From Rhodospirillales bacterium (lineage in GTDB: Bacteria > Pseudomonadota > Alphaproteobacteria > Rhodospirillales > Magnetospirillaceae): a stretch of DNA of 64,000 nt. Under the pieces are notes generated by a model. That model was given only the letters and a program-made list of their open reading frames with translations, searched no databases and was not told the DNA's origin. The stretch covers positions 27,961-91,960 of the forward strand of contig JACFNC010000018.1 of the NCBI GenBank assembly GCA_019455065.1. Reading direction: 5' to 3'. A program made the position numbers and the translations under genes. Positions 17,436 to 25,782 of this stretch are shown in pieces (the first letter of the stretch is position 1; each line of letters starts with the position of its first letter).

Positions 17436-18029
17436 ATGACCAAATCCTCCCCATCTCACGACATCGATGTACTCAAGAAAGAGTTGCTGGGGATGTTCGG
17501 TCACATTCAGCGGTTCCGAAAGGAACTGGCGACTATTCGCCACCCCGGCACCGACCAGCAGGACCACTTCGACAAGATGGCCGACCAACTGGACGCCGTC
17601 GTCGAGGCCACTGAAGCGGCGACCGATTCAATCATGACCGCCATGGAGGAGATCGAGGCGCTTGTGGGACAGGTGCGCAGCCGGGTCAAGGACCCCGAGG
17701 CGCTAACCGCCCTCGACGCCATCGGCGACAAGACGGCGGCGGTGTTCGAAGCGTGCTCGTTCCAGGACCTGACCGGCCAGCGGGTGACCAAGGTGGTGGA
17801 ATCGATGAAGTTCGTCGAGGAGCGGGTCAACGCCCTGATCCGCATTTGGGGACGGGACGAACTGTCCAAGGTGGTTGTCGAGATGAACGACGCCAAGGAT
17901 GCCGAGCGGCGCATGCTTCACGGCCCCCAGCGCAAGGGGAAGGGCGTCAGCCAGGACGAGGTGGACAAGATGTTCGCCGAACCCGAGATGGCGCTCAATC
18001 AGGACGACATCGACAAGCTGTTCGGCTAA
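17436..18029 (+). CDS. cheZ: CheZ-family protein phosphatase
   Basis: CheZ-type proteins remove phosphate from the chemotaxis response regulator CheY. This 197-residue protein is a long helical hairpin with the catalytic signature CSFQDLTGQ (C107-Q115; the active-site glutamine is the one at the end, Q115, or Q110) and two short C-terminal peptides, SQDEVDKMF and NQDDIDKLFG, of the type that bind CheY. No other chemotaxis gene is adjacent. The region upstream (17380-17425) is AT-rich and probably holds the promoter. Confidence 0.85.
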   Translation: MTKSSPSHDIDVLKKELLGMFGHIQRFRKELATIRHPGTDQQDHFDKMADQLDAVVEATEAATDSIMTAMEEIEALVGQVRSRVKDPEALTALDAIGDKTAAVFEACSFQDLTGQRVTKVVESMKFVEERVNALIRIWGRDELSKVVVEMNDAKDAERRMLHGPQRKGKGVSQDEVDKMFAEPEMALNQDDIDKLFG

Positions 18030-18120
18030 GTCCCGAAGCCACGATTTTCCTTGACGGGCCGGATCGGCCACCGTACAAACCCGCTTCCCGTAGCGCCAAG
18101 CGAATGCAAGAGGATTTGTC

Positions 18121-18417
18121 ATGTCCCGACGTTGCGCTGTCACCGGAAAGGGCGTCCTGACCGGCAACAATGTCAGCCACGCCAACAATAGGACCCGCCG
18201 CCGCTTCCTGCCCAACCTGCAGGAAACCTCGGTGTTGAGCGATACGCTGGGACAGATGGTCCGCCTGCGGGTGTCCGCCAACGGGTTGAAGACGATCGAG
18301 CACAACGGCGGCATCGACGCATTCCTGCTCGGCACATCCGACACGAAGCTTTCGGCCGAGGCGGTGCGCCTGAAACGCCGCATCAAGAAGGCCGCGGAAG
18401 CCAAGTCCGCCGACTGA
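18121..18417 (+). CDS. rpmB: 50S ribosomal protein L28
   Basis: The 98-residue protein matches bacterial L28 over its whole length ([46 protein letters not shown]). It is a component of the large ribosomal subunit. It stands alone with a strong terminator right after it, as is usual for alphaproteobacterial rpmB. Confidence 0.97.
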   Translation: MSRRCAVTGKGVLTGNNVSHANNRTRRRFLPNLQETSVLSDTLGQMVRLRVSANGLKTIEHNGGIDAFLLGTSDTKLSAEAVRLKRRIKKAAEAKSAD

Positions 18418-18442
18418 CCATCGCCTGAGAACGGCCATCGGC

Positions 18443-18483
18443 AAGGGGCCCCGTCGCGGAAGGAGGCCCCCTTTTCGCTTTTC
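18443..18483 (+). terminator. Intrinsic terminator of rpmB
   Basis: GGGGCC (18445-18450) pairs with GGCCCC (18465-18470), extended by flanking AA/TT with one bulged C, and followed by CTTTTCGCTTTTC. It lies 26 bases after the L28 stop codon. Confidence 0.75.
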
Positions 18484-18565
18484 TGGCTCCGCCTTCAGGA
18501 TCGTCTTCATCCCCCCGGACGGCGACGCCACATAAAGCGGCGAATCCCATGATCGGGGCGCCGCC

Positions 18566-19333
18566 ATGATCCCTCGCCGTACACTGGTCAAGACGCTCGC
18601 CGGCCTGCCGCTGGCGGCGGTCCTCGCCGACCCGTTGCGCGCCCACGCCGCCGCGGCGGCGACGCGGCTCACCAACATCGTGGCCGCCGACGGCCGCGAG
18701 TTGGCCGGGGCTCTAGCCATCCCGGAACGACTGCCGGCGCCGGCGGTCCTGCTCGTCCATGAATGGTGGGGCCTGAACGACGAGATGAAGAGCATGGCCG
18801 TGCGGCTCTCGGAAAACGGCTATCTCGCCCTTGCCGTCGACTTGTTCAACGGCCGCGTGGCCACGACCGCCGACGATGCCCGCGCCCTCGTGCAGGGCGT
18901 GGACGAAGCGGAGGCCCTCACCACCCTGACCTCCTGGCTCCTCTGGCTGAAGAACCATCCCGACGGCACCCGGCAGGTGGCGACCGTGGGGTGGTGCTTC
19001 GGGGGCGGATGGGCGCTACGCGCCGCCGTCGCCGAAGCGGTCGACGCCACCGTCGTCTACTACGGGCGGGTGGACCTTGGCGCCGATCGCCTCAGACGCC
19101 TCAAAGGGCCAGTGCTCGGGCATTTCGCGCGGCGCGACCGCTTCATCGACGAGCGGATGGTCGATGCCTTCCGCAAGGCGATGGCCGATGCCAACCGGCC
19201 GTATGAGGTTTATTGGTACGACGCCGATCACGCCTTTGCCAATCCGACCGGCGGCAATTACGACAAGGAGGATGCCCGCCTGGCATGGCGCCGCACCCTC
19301 GATTTTTTGGAGAAAACCCTCGCCCGGGCGTAG
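18566..19333 (+). CDS. Exported dienelactone hydrolase family protein
   Basis: This 255-residue alpha/beta hydrolase has a Tat-like signal peptide (IPRRTLVKTLAG, hydrophobic core to about residue 28). The dienelactone-hydrolase catalytic triad is complete: nucleophile C144 in GWCFGG, D191 in ARRDRF and H222 in DADHAFAN, with the EWWG segment near residue 70. The family hydrolyses lactones and related esters. The natural substrate here is not known; export to the periplasm suggests a role outside aromatic-ring degradation. It is a single-gene unit after rpmB. Confidence 0.9.
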   Translation: MIPRRTLVKTLAGLPLAAVLADPLRAHAAAAATRLTNIVAADGRELAGALAIPERLPAPAVLLVHEWWGLNDEMKSMAVRLSENGYLALAVDLFNGRVATTADDARALVQGVDEAEALTTLTSWLLWLKNHPDGTRQVATVGWCFGGGWALRAAVAEAVDATVVYYGRVDLGADRLRRLKGPVLGHFARRDRFIDERMVDAFRKAMADANRPYEVYWYDADHAFANPTGGNYDKEDARLAWRRTLDFLEKTLARA

Positions 19334-19374
19334 CGGTCGAAAGGCCGGACGCCTGGCGGCCCGGCCCCGGAGAA

Positions 19375-19560
19375 TCAGGCCGGCCCGCTGGCGGCCCCAG
19401 GCATGCGCCGTTCCACGAGAAGGCGCGCAACCGGCATGACCTCCGCCAAAACGAGTTCAGGCGTAAGGCCGTCGCGCTTCATGACAAGGTGCACGATGGG
19501 GTCGCTGAACACGTCTTGCAGCTTCGGTTCGAACACCTGTGCCTGTCCGTCTCGCCACAT
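19375..19560 (-). CDS. Small conserved-looking protein with DPIV-M-DG motif
   Basis: The 61-residue protein reads MWRDGQAQVFEPKLQDVFSD at its N-terminus, then PIVHLVMKRDGLTPELVLAEV. An AAGGAGG site sits nine bases before the chosen ATG; ATGs 3 and 12 codons upstream are less well placed. The core pattern (D-x-IV, then M, then DG, then E, then LA) also occurs in the 71-residue protein at 59659-59874. I do not know the function. It follows the DUF302 and mmcB genes on the same strand. Confidence 0.65.
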   Translation of the reverse strand: MWRDGQAQVFEPKLQDVFSDPIVHLVMKRDGLTPELVLAEVMPVARLLVERRMPGAASGPA

Positions 19561-19695
19561 CCGCTCCATCCTCCTTCGCACTCGTCCAAGAACCATCGCA
19601 CAGCCGGTCGCCCCGTTACCTATATGGGTGCGGATCGGCGAATTGCCATGGCTATCGGATCGGGACCGGAGGCTGGAGCGGCCGTTTTTGGCTCC

Positions 19696-20082
19696 TCAGA
19701 GCCCTTCGATGATCTTGCGCAGGCGCTCGCGCACCTGGGTGGCGATGCCGCCGAGTGACGGGTTGTCGATCGCCTGCATCGAGGCCACCGGGTCGATGGC
19801 CGACACCTCGACTCCGCCGTCCTTTTCCTGCACCACCACGTTGCAGGGCAGCATCAGTCCGATGTGCTCCTCGGATTGCAGCGCCTGATGGGCGAGAGGC
19901 GGGTTGCAGGCGCCGAGGATGCGGTAGGGGCGGAAATCGGCGCCGATCTTGGCCTTCAGCGTCTCCTTCACGTCGATGGTGGTCAGTACGCCAAAGCCGT
20001 CGGCCTTGAGGGCCTCGGTCACCCGGGCGACGGCCTGGTCGACGTCGAGGTTGGGAAGCGTCTTGGCGAAGTAATAGGACAT
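19696..20082 (-). CDS. DUF302-domain protein
   Basis: This 128-residue cytoplasmic protein matches DUF302 over its whole length (ALKADGFGVLTTIDVKETLKAKIG, ILGACNPPLAHQALQ, GLMLPCNVVVQE). The GACNP and LPC cysteines are typical of the family. The biochemical role is unknown; relatives sit near sulfur and redox genes. An AAGGAG site precedes the ATG. It is 13 bases downstream of mmcB and probably co-transcribed with it. Confidence 0.92.
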   Translation of the reverse strand: MSYYFAKTLPNLDVDQAVARVTEALKADGFGVLTTIDVKETLKAKIGADFRPYRILGACNPPLAHQALQSEEHIGLMLPCNVVVQEKDGGVEVSAIDPVASMQAIDNPSLGGIATQVRERLRKIIEGL

Positions 20083-20095
20083 GGGTGCTTCTCCT

Positions 20096-20527
20096 TCAGA
20101 TCTGGGGGTCTTCCCAGCCTCTCAGCCGGGCACTGGCGGTAAGCGCGAAGCGCAGGGTGACGGCCTTGCGTCGCGCGGCATGCAAGGCCTGCGACGGGGC
20201 GGCGCGCAGCACCGTCGCGGCATAGGTGTCGGCGACCACGATCCCGCATTCGTCCGGTAACAGCGCCAGGGGAAAATCCTCGGCCACTGCGAAATAGAAG
20301 GCGTCGCAGAAATCGAGATAGTCGCGCCACTTGCGATCCGCCCGGAAGTCGCGCACGCCGCTCTTTATCTCGACGCCGGTGAGCCGGCCGTCGCCGTGCA
20401 GGGCAAGAACGTCGAGGCGGCGGCCGTTGGCGATGGTGAACTCGGTCAGGGTGCCGCACCCCATCTCCCCGAACAGACGGCAAACGCCGCGCGCGATGGC
20501 GGGGGCGGGCAGCAGGATATCGCTCAT
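20096..20527 (-). CDS. mmcB: MmcB family DNA repair-associated protein
   Basis: The 143-residue protein resembles MmcB, an alphaproteobacterial protein tied to mitomycin C damage repair. It has a PD-(D/E)xK-like nuclease core: RRLDVLAL, then [16 protein letters not shown] and [12 protein letters not shown]. It would act on DNA in the cytoplasm. The ATG at 20527 is chosen because family similarity begins there; an upstream ATG at 20563 would add 12 unrelated residues. It starts the unit that includes DUF302. Confidence 0.88.
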   Translation of the reverse strand: MSDILLPAPAIARGVCRLFGEMGCGTLTEFTIANGRRLDVLALHGDGRLTGVEIKSGVRDFRADRKWRDYLDFCDAFYFAVAEDFPLALLPDECGIVVADTYAATVLRAAPSQALHAARRKAVTLRFALTASARLRGWEDPQI

Positions 20528-20646
20528 GGCGGGATGGTAGCGGCCCCCCGGGCATGGATGCAATGCGGGGAATCCGCTTGCCCTGGCGGGGCGTCCTGGT
20601 TTACGTGCAGGGGCTGACCGATAATCTCCCGGTTCGGGGTCCGACC

Positions 20647-21186
20647 ATGATGAAAGTCATCCGCGCGAAGCTGCACGGCATTCGCGTCACCAATGCCGAT
20701 CTCAACTACCACGGCTCCATCACCCTGGATCCCGACCATTGCGCCCTGGCCGGCCTCTACCCGATGGAATTCGTCGAAATCTGGAACAAGAATTCGGGCG
20801 CCCGCATCAGCACCTACGTCATCTACGGCGAGGCGGGGTCGCGTTGCTGCGTGCTCAACGGCGCCGCCGCCCGCACCTGCCAGGTGGGCGACGAACTGAT
20901 CATCGCCGCCGCCGACTATTGCGGGCCGGAGAAGCTGTACGACCTGCGGCCGCGCATCCTCACCTTCCTGCCCGACAACCAGATCGACCAGGTGCTGAAC
21001 TACGAGGTGTTCGCCAGCGACGCGCGCCCCTACGACTTCCGCATCGTCGACGCCGACCGTCACACGCTGGAAAGCTGCCACACCTGGCCCAACGTCGACG
21101 TCGCCGCCATCCGCAGCGACCTCGCCGCCAAGGGCTGGAGCGAGGCCGACATCGACGCCTTCGTCGAGACCCACTTCTCGCTGTAG
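20647..21186 (+). CDS. panD: Aspartate 1-decarboxylase-like protein with C-terminal extension
   Basis: PanD makes beta-alanine for pantothenate by decarboxylating aspartate and is activated by self-cleavage to a pyruvoyl enzyme. The first ~110 residues carry the family landmarks: lysine in IRAKLHG, the G-S cleavage site in [17 protein letters not shown] and LNGAAA. The usual enzyme ends near residue 120-126, whereas this protein runs to 179. The extra ~60 residues (from about [10 protein letters not shown]) match nothing I recognise. It is two bases upstream of queC, so translation is likely coupled. Function as PanD is likely but the extension is unusual. Confidence 0.8.
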   Translation: MMKVIRAKLHGIRVTNADLNYHGSITLDPDHCALAGLYPMEFVEIWNKNSGARISTYVIYGEAGSRCCVLNGAAARTCQVGDELIIAAADYCGPEKLYDLRPRILTFLPDNQIDQVLNYEVFASDARPYDFRIVDADRHTLESCHTWPNVDVAAIRSDLAAKGWSEADIDAFVETHFSL

Positions 21187-21188
21187 AG

Positions 21189-21890
21189 ATGGCGGCCGCA
21201 CCGAAGGCGGCGGTGCTGCTGAGCGGAGGCCTCGACTCCGCCACCTGCCTCGCCATCGCCCGCGATCAGGGCTTCGAACCCTGCGCGCTCAGTTTCCGCT
21301 ACGGCCAGCGCCACGCGGTCGAACTCGCGGCGGCGCGACGGATCGCCCGTTCCTTCGAGGTGACACGCCACGAATTCGTCGACATAGACCTTCGCCCCTT
21401 CGGCGGCTCGGCGCTCACGGACGCCGCGATCCCGGTTCCCAAAGACAACCAGTCCGGCCGGCCGCAAGCGGGAATACCGGTCACCTACGTGCCGGCCCGG
21501 AACACCATATTCCTGTCCTTCGCGCTGGCCTTCGCCGAGGTGCTGCCGGCCGACGACATTTTCATCGGCGTCAATGCGCTGGACTACAGCGGTTATCCCG
21601 ACTGCCGGCCGGACTACGTCGCGGCTTTCCAGGCGCTTGCCGACCTCGCCACCCGGGCCGCGGCCGAAAACGGGCGGCGCATTACCATTCATGCGCCCTT
21701 GATCGCGATGACCAAGGCCCGGATCATTGCCACCGGCCAGGCACTGGGCGTCGACTACGGCCTTACGGTGAGCTGCTACGACCCCGGGTCGGGCGGCGAG
21801 GCGTGCGGCCGGTGCGACGCCTGTGCGCTGCGCCTCGCGGGGTTTGCCGAGGCAGGCCTGCGCGACCCGGCCACCTATATGACTGGATGA
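21189..21890 (+). CDS. queC: 7-cyano-7-deazaguanine synthase
   Basis: QueC converts 7-carboxy-7-deazaguanine to preQ0 with ATP and ammonia, on the route to queuosine in tRNA. The 233-residue protein has the PP-loop SGGLDSAT near the N-terminus, [17 protein letters not shown] and the C-terminal zinc site ([17 protein letters not shown]). The ATG at 21189 is two bases after the panD-like stop. The next gene, yjbQ, begins one base after the queC stop. Confidence 0.96.
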   Translation: MAAAPKAAVLLSGGLDSATCLAIARDQGFEPCALSFRYGQRHAVELAAARRIARSFEVTRHEFVDIDLRPFGGSALTDAAIPVPKDNQSGRPQAGIPVTYVPARNTIFLSFALAFAEVLPADDIFIGVNALDYSGYPDCRPDYVAAFQALADLATRAAAENGRRITIHAPLIAMTKARIIATGQALGVDYGLTVSCYDPGSGGEACGRCDACALRLAGFAEAGLRDPATYMTG

Positions 21891-21891
21891 C

Positions 21892-22269
21892 ATGAAGCAG
21901 GCTCAGGACGTCCTCACCATCCGCACCCATCACCAGGGCCACCACGACATCACCGGCGAAATCGACGCCTGGCTCGAGAAACAGAAGGTAACGACCGGAC
22001 TGGTCATCATGCTGATCCAGCACGTGCTGGCCTCGATGACGATTCGCAACAAGAGCGACCGCGACGACCTTCACGCGCTGTTCAAGCAATTCGAAAGCGG
22101 CCAGAGCCTGCCCGGGCAGTCCGCCGTTCCGCTGTACAGCACCCAGCTTTCCATCCCGGTCCGCGGCGGAAAGATGGCTCTCGGCCCGCGGCAGGCGGTC
22201 TGTGTGCACGAGGATCGCGAGACCGGCGGGCAGTCGCGGCACATTGTCGTGCATTTCATCGGCGAGTAG
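21892..22269 (+). CDS. yjbQ: YjbQ family protein (UPF0047)
   Basis: The 125-residue protein matches the YjbQ/UPF0047 family (VLASMTIRNKSDRDDL, LPGQSAVPLYSTQLSIPV, LGPRQAVCVHEDRE, RHIVVHFIGE). Family members can make thiamin phosphate at low rates, hence the name secondary thiamine-phosphate synthase, but their main role is unsettled. It starts one base after queC, so panD, queC and yjbQ form one transcription unit. Confidence 0.93.
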   Translation: MKQAQDVLTIRTHHQGHHDITGEIDAWLEKQKVTTGLVIMLIQHVLASMTIRNKSDRDDLHALFKQFESGQSLPGQSAVPLYSTQLSIPVRGGKMALGPRQAVCVHEDRETGGQSRHIVVHFIGE

Positions 22270-22301
22270 GCTCTCTCGGCGATTCTTGCCGGGGGTTTCT
22301 C

Positions 22302-23018
22302 ATGACGCTGCGGGCCATCATCTTCGACGTCGACGGAACCCTGGCCGAGACCGAGGAGGCGCATCGTCACGCCTTCAACGAGGCGTTTCGAGACGCCGGA
22401 CTGGATTGGCGGTGGGATCGCGACCTCTATGCGGAACTGCTGGCGGTGGCCGGCGGTCGCGAACGACTTCGCCACTACATCGCCCGCCACCGGCCGGACG
22501 CGAACCTTCAGGAATCCGACATCGCGCGACTCCATCACGCCAAGACCGCGATCTATCAGGGGTTTATCACCGAAGGCCGGATCGAACTGCGCCCGGGCGT
22601 CGAGCAGATTTTGAGGACCGCGCGCAAGGGCGGCCTGCGTCTGGCCATTGCCACCACCACGACCCGCGGCAACGTCCTCGGCCTGCTGGCCGCGACACTC
22701 GGAACCGACAGTGCGCGGTGGTTCGAGGTGATCGGCGCGGGCGAGGATTCGCCCGCCAAGAAGCCCGACCCGGGCGTTTACCGCCACGTCGTCGCGGCGC
22801 TGGACATGGCGCCCTTCGACTGCCTGGCGATCGAGGATTCCGCCATCGGGCTGGCGGCGGCCTCAGGGGCCGGAATTCCCACCCTGGTCGCGCCGAGCGT
22901 CTATACGCGAGGCGAAACCTTCACGGGGGCCGCCGCGGTGGTCGAAGACCTGGCGGCGGTGACGCTCGCCGACCTGCGCCGCTGGCATGCGGCCGCGACG
23001 CGCCCGGTAACCGCGTGA
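22302..23018 (+). CDS. HAD-IA hydrolase, CbbY/CbbZ-like sugar phosphatase
   Basis: This 238-residue HAD-superfamily phosphatase has motif I DVDGTLAETEEAH (nucleophile D9, acid/base D11), motif II ATTTTRGN, the lysine in AKKPDPGVY and motif IV IEDSAIG. Similarity is closest to CbbY-type enzymes, which act on sugar bisphosphates such as xylulose 1,5-bisphosphate. No Calvin-cycle gene is nearby. Its stop codon overlaps the next gene's GTG start (GTGA). Confidence 0.88.
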   Translation: MTLRAIIFDVDGTLAETEEAHRHAFNEAFRDAGLDWRWDRDLYAELLAVAGGRERLRHYIARHRPDANLQESDIARLHHAKTAIYQGFITEGRIELRPGVEQILRTARKGGLRLAIATTTTRGNVLGLLAATLGTDSARWFEVIGAGEDSPAKKPDPGVYRHVVAALDMAPFDCLAIEDSAIGLAAASGAGIPTLVAPSVYTRGETFTGAAAVVEDLAAVTLADLRRWHAAATRPVTA

Positions 23019-23614
23019 GCGGCGGCGACCTCGACCGCTTGCTGGAAGAGGTGCGCGCCTGCCGGCTGTGCGCCCCCCATCTGCCGCTGGGGCCGCGGCC
23101 GGTGCTGCGGGTCGCCGCGTCGGCTCGGCTGCTCATCGTCGGGCAGGCGCCGGGCACGCGCGTGCACGAAACCGGAGTGCCGTGGAACGACCCCTCCGGT
23201 GACCGGCTGCGCGCCTGGCTGGGGCTGGATCCGCCCGATTTTTACGACGAGCGCCGTATCGCCATCATACCCACCGGCCTTTGCTATCCCGGCCGCGCGG
23301 CTGGTGGCGGCGACCTGCCGCCGCGCCGGGAATGCGCGCCCATCTGGCATCCCCGGCTGCGTCCGCATTTGGCGCAAGTCCGCCTGACCCTGCTGGTTGG
23401 CGGCTATGCGCAGGCCTGGTACCTGGGCAACCGCCGCAAGGCGACGCTGACCGAAACCGTGAAGGCGTGGCGGGAGTACCTTCCGGATTTCCTGCCCCTG
23501 CCGCATCCGAGCTGGCGGACGACCGCCTGGCTGCGCCGAAATCCGTGGTTCGAGATCGAAACCCTGCCCGAGCTGCGGCGGCGCGTGGCCGCCGCGCTGG
23601 CCGATCCGACCTGA
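23015..23614 (+). CDS. Uracil-DNA glycosylase superfamily protein
   Basis: The 199-residue protein has the fold signatures of the uracil-DNA glycosylase superfamily: motif A as VGQAPGTRVHETGVPWNDPSG, and a C-terminal PHPSWRTTAWL in place of the HPS motif. It would act in base-excision repair, but the iron-sulfur cysteines of families 4 and 5 are only partly present (CRLCAPH), so substrate range is uncertain. The GTG start overlaps the stop of the HAD gene, so the two are translationally coupled. Confidence 0.82.
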   Translation: MSGGDLDRLLEEVRACRLCAPHLPLGPRPVLRVAASARLLIVGQAPGTRVHETGVPWNDPSGDRLRAWLGLDPPDFYDERRIAIIPTGLCYPGRAAGGGDLPPRRECAPIWHPRLRPHLAQVRLTLLVGGYAQAWYLGNRRKATLTETVKAWREYLPDFLPLPHPSWRTTAWLRRNPWFEIETLPELRRRVAAALADPT

Positions 23615-23617
23615 CCG

Positions 23618-24142
23618 CTAGGACGGCGCCGCCAGCCGGCAGCCGTCGCGCATGGCGGCGAGTGCGATGAGCGCCGCGGCGCGGGCGTCCGAGCCGGCGT
23701 CGTGGTGCTTCAGAGGAATGCCGAGGTGACGGCACACGTCGGGCAGCTTGGTGGGAAAGAGGTTCCAGGCCCGGCGCGCCAGCTTCATCGTGCATTCGCA
23801 GGTGAACGCCGGCTCCGGTATGGCGTGGGCGGCGCAGCACGCGCGCAGGACGCTGCGGTCGAATGCGGCGTTGTGCGCGACCAGGAAATCCACCGTGCGA
23901 ATGGCCGGTTCCATCGCGGTCCACACCCCTGCGAAGTCTTCCTCGTCCCTGACATCGTCCCAGGCGATGCCATGCAGACCGGTGAACACGAAAGACCGGC
24001 GGGGCGGGCGGATCAGGCGATACAGCGAGTCGACGATCTCTCCGCCGCGTACCACCACCACGGCCACGGCGCACGCCGAGTCTCGGCCGTAATCGGCAGT
24101 CTCGAAGTCGATCGCCGCGAAACTATCCATGGACATGGGCAT
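23618..24142 (-). CDS. 3'-5' exonuclease, DnaQ/epsilon type
   Basis: This 174-residue protein is a DEDDh exonuclease domain: exo I AIDFETA, exo II VAHNAAFDRS and exo III with the histidine in KHHDAGSDARAA. Enzymes of this type digest DNA or RNA from the 3' end in repair or processing, and this one has no polymerase or BRCT module. The start may be the ATG at 24142 or one at 24130; no good ribosome binding site distinguishes them. It converges with the uracil-DNA glycosylase-like gene, leaving only 3 bases. Confidence 0.87.
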   Translation of the reverse strand: MPMSMDSFAAIDFETADYGRDSACAVAVVVVRGGEIVDSLYRLIRPPRRSFVFTGLHGIAWDDVRDEEDFAGVWTAMEPAIRTVDFLVAHNAAFDRSVLRACCAAHAIPEPAFTCECTMKLARRAWNLFPTKLPDVCRHLGIPLKHHDAGSDARAAALIALAAMRDGCRLAAPS

Positions 24143-24280
24143 GGCAGAAGGTAGCCGATCATTCGGATGAGATCGACCATCGAATGGTCAGACAAAGGTT
24201 GACCGCTAAGACTCAAGACCCGCCGCGGCACGACCGATGGAGCGATGGTCGGTCGCCGCCGCGACTGGCACAGTGGCGGC

Positions 24281-24940
24281 ATGAAAAGGCACTGGATTCT
24301 CGTCGGCGCCGTTCTGGCCCTCCTGCCATCGCAGCGTTCGCTTGCCCAGCCTTCGGCGCCGCCATACCAACTGGCGATGGTCGAGGAGGCGGGAGTGCCG
24401 GCCAATGACGTCGATCCGCGCGAACTCGACTGCCTGGCCCTGACCATCTATTTCGAGGGCCGCGGCGAGCCGGCAGAGGGTCAGGCGGCGGTCGCCCATG
24501 TCACCCTCAACCGGGTCGCCTCGCCCCTCTATCCCGACTCCGTCTGCGACGTGATATCGCAGGGAGGCAAGACCCCCCCTTGCCAGTTCGAGTGGTGGTG
24601 CGACGACATCCCCGACGAACCTCGCGACCTGGAGGCCTGGCTGCGCGCCCGGCAGGTCGCGCGCCACGCCCTCGCCCGGTACGGCGACGATCCCACGGGC
24701 GGCGCCCTGTTCTTCCACACCGTTTCGATCCGGCCAGCGTGGTCGCAGCGCAAGCTCGCCGCCCGCATCATCGGCCGGCACGTCTTCTTCCGTCTGGCCA
24801 CCCCCTCACAGGACGGTGAGCATGGTGGCGACCAGGGGATGACGGACGATGTCGCGCTCGTCCAGACGCACGACGGCGATACCGGGCAGGCCGGCGAGGC
24901 GATGGCTGATGTCGGCGAGTCCCGAAAGGCCGGGCAATAG
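24281..24940 (+). CDS. SleB-family cell wall hydrolase
   Basis: The 219-residue protein has a signal peptide (MKRHWILVGAVLALLP, cut near residue 22-24). A SleB/CwlJ hydrolase domain follows, with the characteristic LDCLALTIYFEGRGEP (catalytic glutamate in YFEGRGE) and FEWWCDD. Such enzymes cleave peptidoglycan glycan strands. The domain ends near residue 178. The last ~40 residues (from SQDGEHGGDQG) are encoded on DNA that is also the antisense of the phoH 3' end. The reading frame has no earlier stop, so the convergent overlap of 135 bases seems real. Confidence 0.88.
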   Translation: MKRHWILVGAVLALLPSQRSLAQPSAPPYQLAMVEEAGVPANDVDPRELDCLALTIYFEGRGEPAEGQAAVAHVTLNRVASPLYPDSVCDVISQGGKTPPCQFEWWCDDIPDEPRDLEAWLRARQVARHALARYGDDPTGGALFFHTVSIRPAWSQRKLAARIIGRHVFFRLATPSQDGEHGGDQGMTDDVALVQTHDGDTGQAGEAMADVGESRKAGQ

Positions 24941-25540
24941 GTCGGACTGGTCGGGGTCGCCGGTCAGCACCATGGTAGAATGCCAGCCCAGCCGCGTCAG
25001 CAGCATCTTGATCTGGGCGTAGGTGCAGTTCTGCGCCTCGTCGATGACCACGAAAGCGTTGTTGAGCGTTCGGCCCCGCATATAGGCGATGGGCGCGATC
25101 TCGATGCTGCCGTCGGCCAAGGCCCCGCGCAGACGCTTGCCGCCCAGGCGGTCGGACAGGGCGTCGTAGAGCGGGCGCAAATAGGGTGCCATCTTCTCCT
25201 GCAGATCGCCCGGCAGGAAGCCCAGGCTTTCGCCCGCCTCGACCGCCGGCCGTGACAGCACGATGCGGGCGACGCGGCCCTCCTCCAACGCCTCGACGGC
25301 GGCACTGATGGCCAGGAACGTCTTGCCGGTGCCGGCCGGCCCCAGGGCGAGGGCCAGGCTGTGCTCGGCCATCGCGTCCATCAGGGCCTGCTGATTGGGG
25401 CCCATGGGCCGGATGCGCCGCACATAGCTTTGGTCGCGGGTGTCCGGCAGCGGATCCCAAACGCCCGTTCCGCCCTCATGAAGGGATTGCACATTGTCCC
25501 CGCGGAAAACGACGGCGTGGCGGGCGGAACGCTTGGCCAT
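24806..25540 (-). CDS. phoH: PhoH family ATPase
   Basis: The 244-residue protein is a PhoH-type P-loop ATPase, related to RNA helicases and often linked to phosphate starvation or RNA metabolism. It has Walker A G67-P-A-G-T-G-K-T74, VLSRPAVEAGE, and the DEAQN Walker B with the following TGDPDQSDL. A GAGGAG site fixes the ATG at 25540. The open frame continues 73 codons further upstream, but that part overlaps the structured RNA and lacks similarity. It lies just after the terminator of that RNA. Its 3' end overlaps the SleB gene on the other strand. Confidence 0.93.
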   Translation of the reverse strand: MAKRSARHAVVFRGDNVQSLHEGGTGVWDPLPDTRDQSYVRRIRPMGPNQQALMDAMAEHSLALALGPAGTGKTFLAISAAVEALEEGRVARIVLSRPAVEAGESLGFLPGDLQEKMAPYLRPLYDALSDRLGGKRLRGALADGSIEIAPIAYMRGRTLNNAFVVIDEAQNCTYAQIKMLLTRLGWHSTMVLTGDPDQSDLLPGLSGLADISHRLAGLPGIAVVRLDERDIVRHPLVATMLTVL

Positions 25541-25568
25541 GGGCGAACTCCTCAATGATGCAGGCAAC

Positions 25569-25720
25569 AAAAAAGCCTCCGCAAGGGAGGCTTGGAATCG
25601 TGGGATCGGGGGGCGGGATGCGGATGCCGGTCTGCCGGCGCCGACCTGACGTCGGCGGGTCACCGCAGGCTCGACAGCAACCGTTCTCGGCATACACCAT
25701 CGTCCGTGGTAGGTCCCACT
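25569..25720 (-). ncRNA. Candidate small structured RNA (6S-like rod) upstream of phoH
   Basis: About 152 bases on the minus strand are bounded by a sigma70-like promoter (25727-25756) and an intrinsic terminator (AAGCCTCC/GGAGGCTT, 25573-25593, followed by six U). The 5' end GTGGGA (25719-25714) pairs with UCCCAC (25605-25600) just before the terminator. Further inside, GAUG and AUGCCG pair with CGGCAU and CAUC, and GCCGAC/GUCGGC forms a terminal hairpin. The result is a rod with internal loops, of the size of alphaproteobacterial 6S RNA. I cannot confirm a 6S identity by sequence. It could instead be a leader or attenuator for phoH. Confidence 0.6.
25573..25593 (-). terminator. Intrinsic terminator of the small RNA
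   Basis: On the minus strand an 8-bp stem AAGCCTCC/GGAGGCTT with a 5-base loop is followed directly by TTTTTT-GTTG. It lies 32 bases before the phoH start codon, so transcripts that read into phoH must pass it or start after it. Confidence 0.85.
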
Positions 25721-25726
25721 GCCATC

Positions 25727-25756
25727 AGAGTAGCGAAACGACCTGGCCTTTGTCAG
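25727..25756 (-). promoter_or_regulatory. Sigma70-like promoter for the small RNA
   Basis: On the minus strand CTGACA (25756-25751) and TACTCT (25732-25727) are separated by 18 bases, a good match to -35 and -10 boxes. The predicted start is near 25720, exactly where the closing stem of the RNA begins. Confidence 0.55.
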
Positions 25757-25782
25757 CAAGATTGGTGTGCGTCACGAAACTG

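Noticed and set aside
24175..24189. GACCAT-CGA-ATGGTC palindrome upstream of the SleB gene
   Set aside because: A single 6-bp-arm dyad with no second copy nearby; too weak to call an operator.
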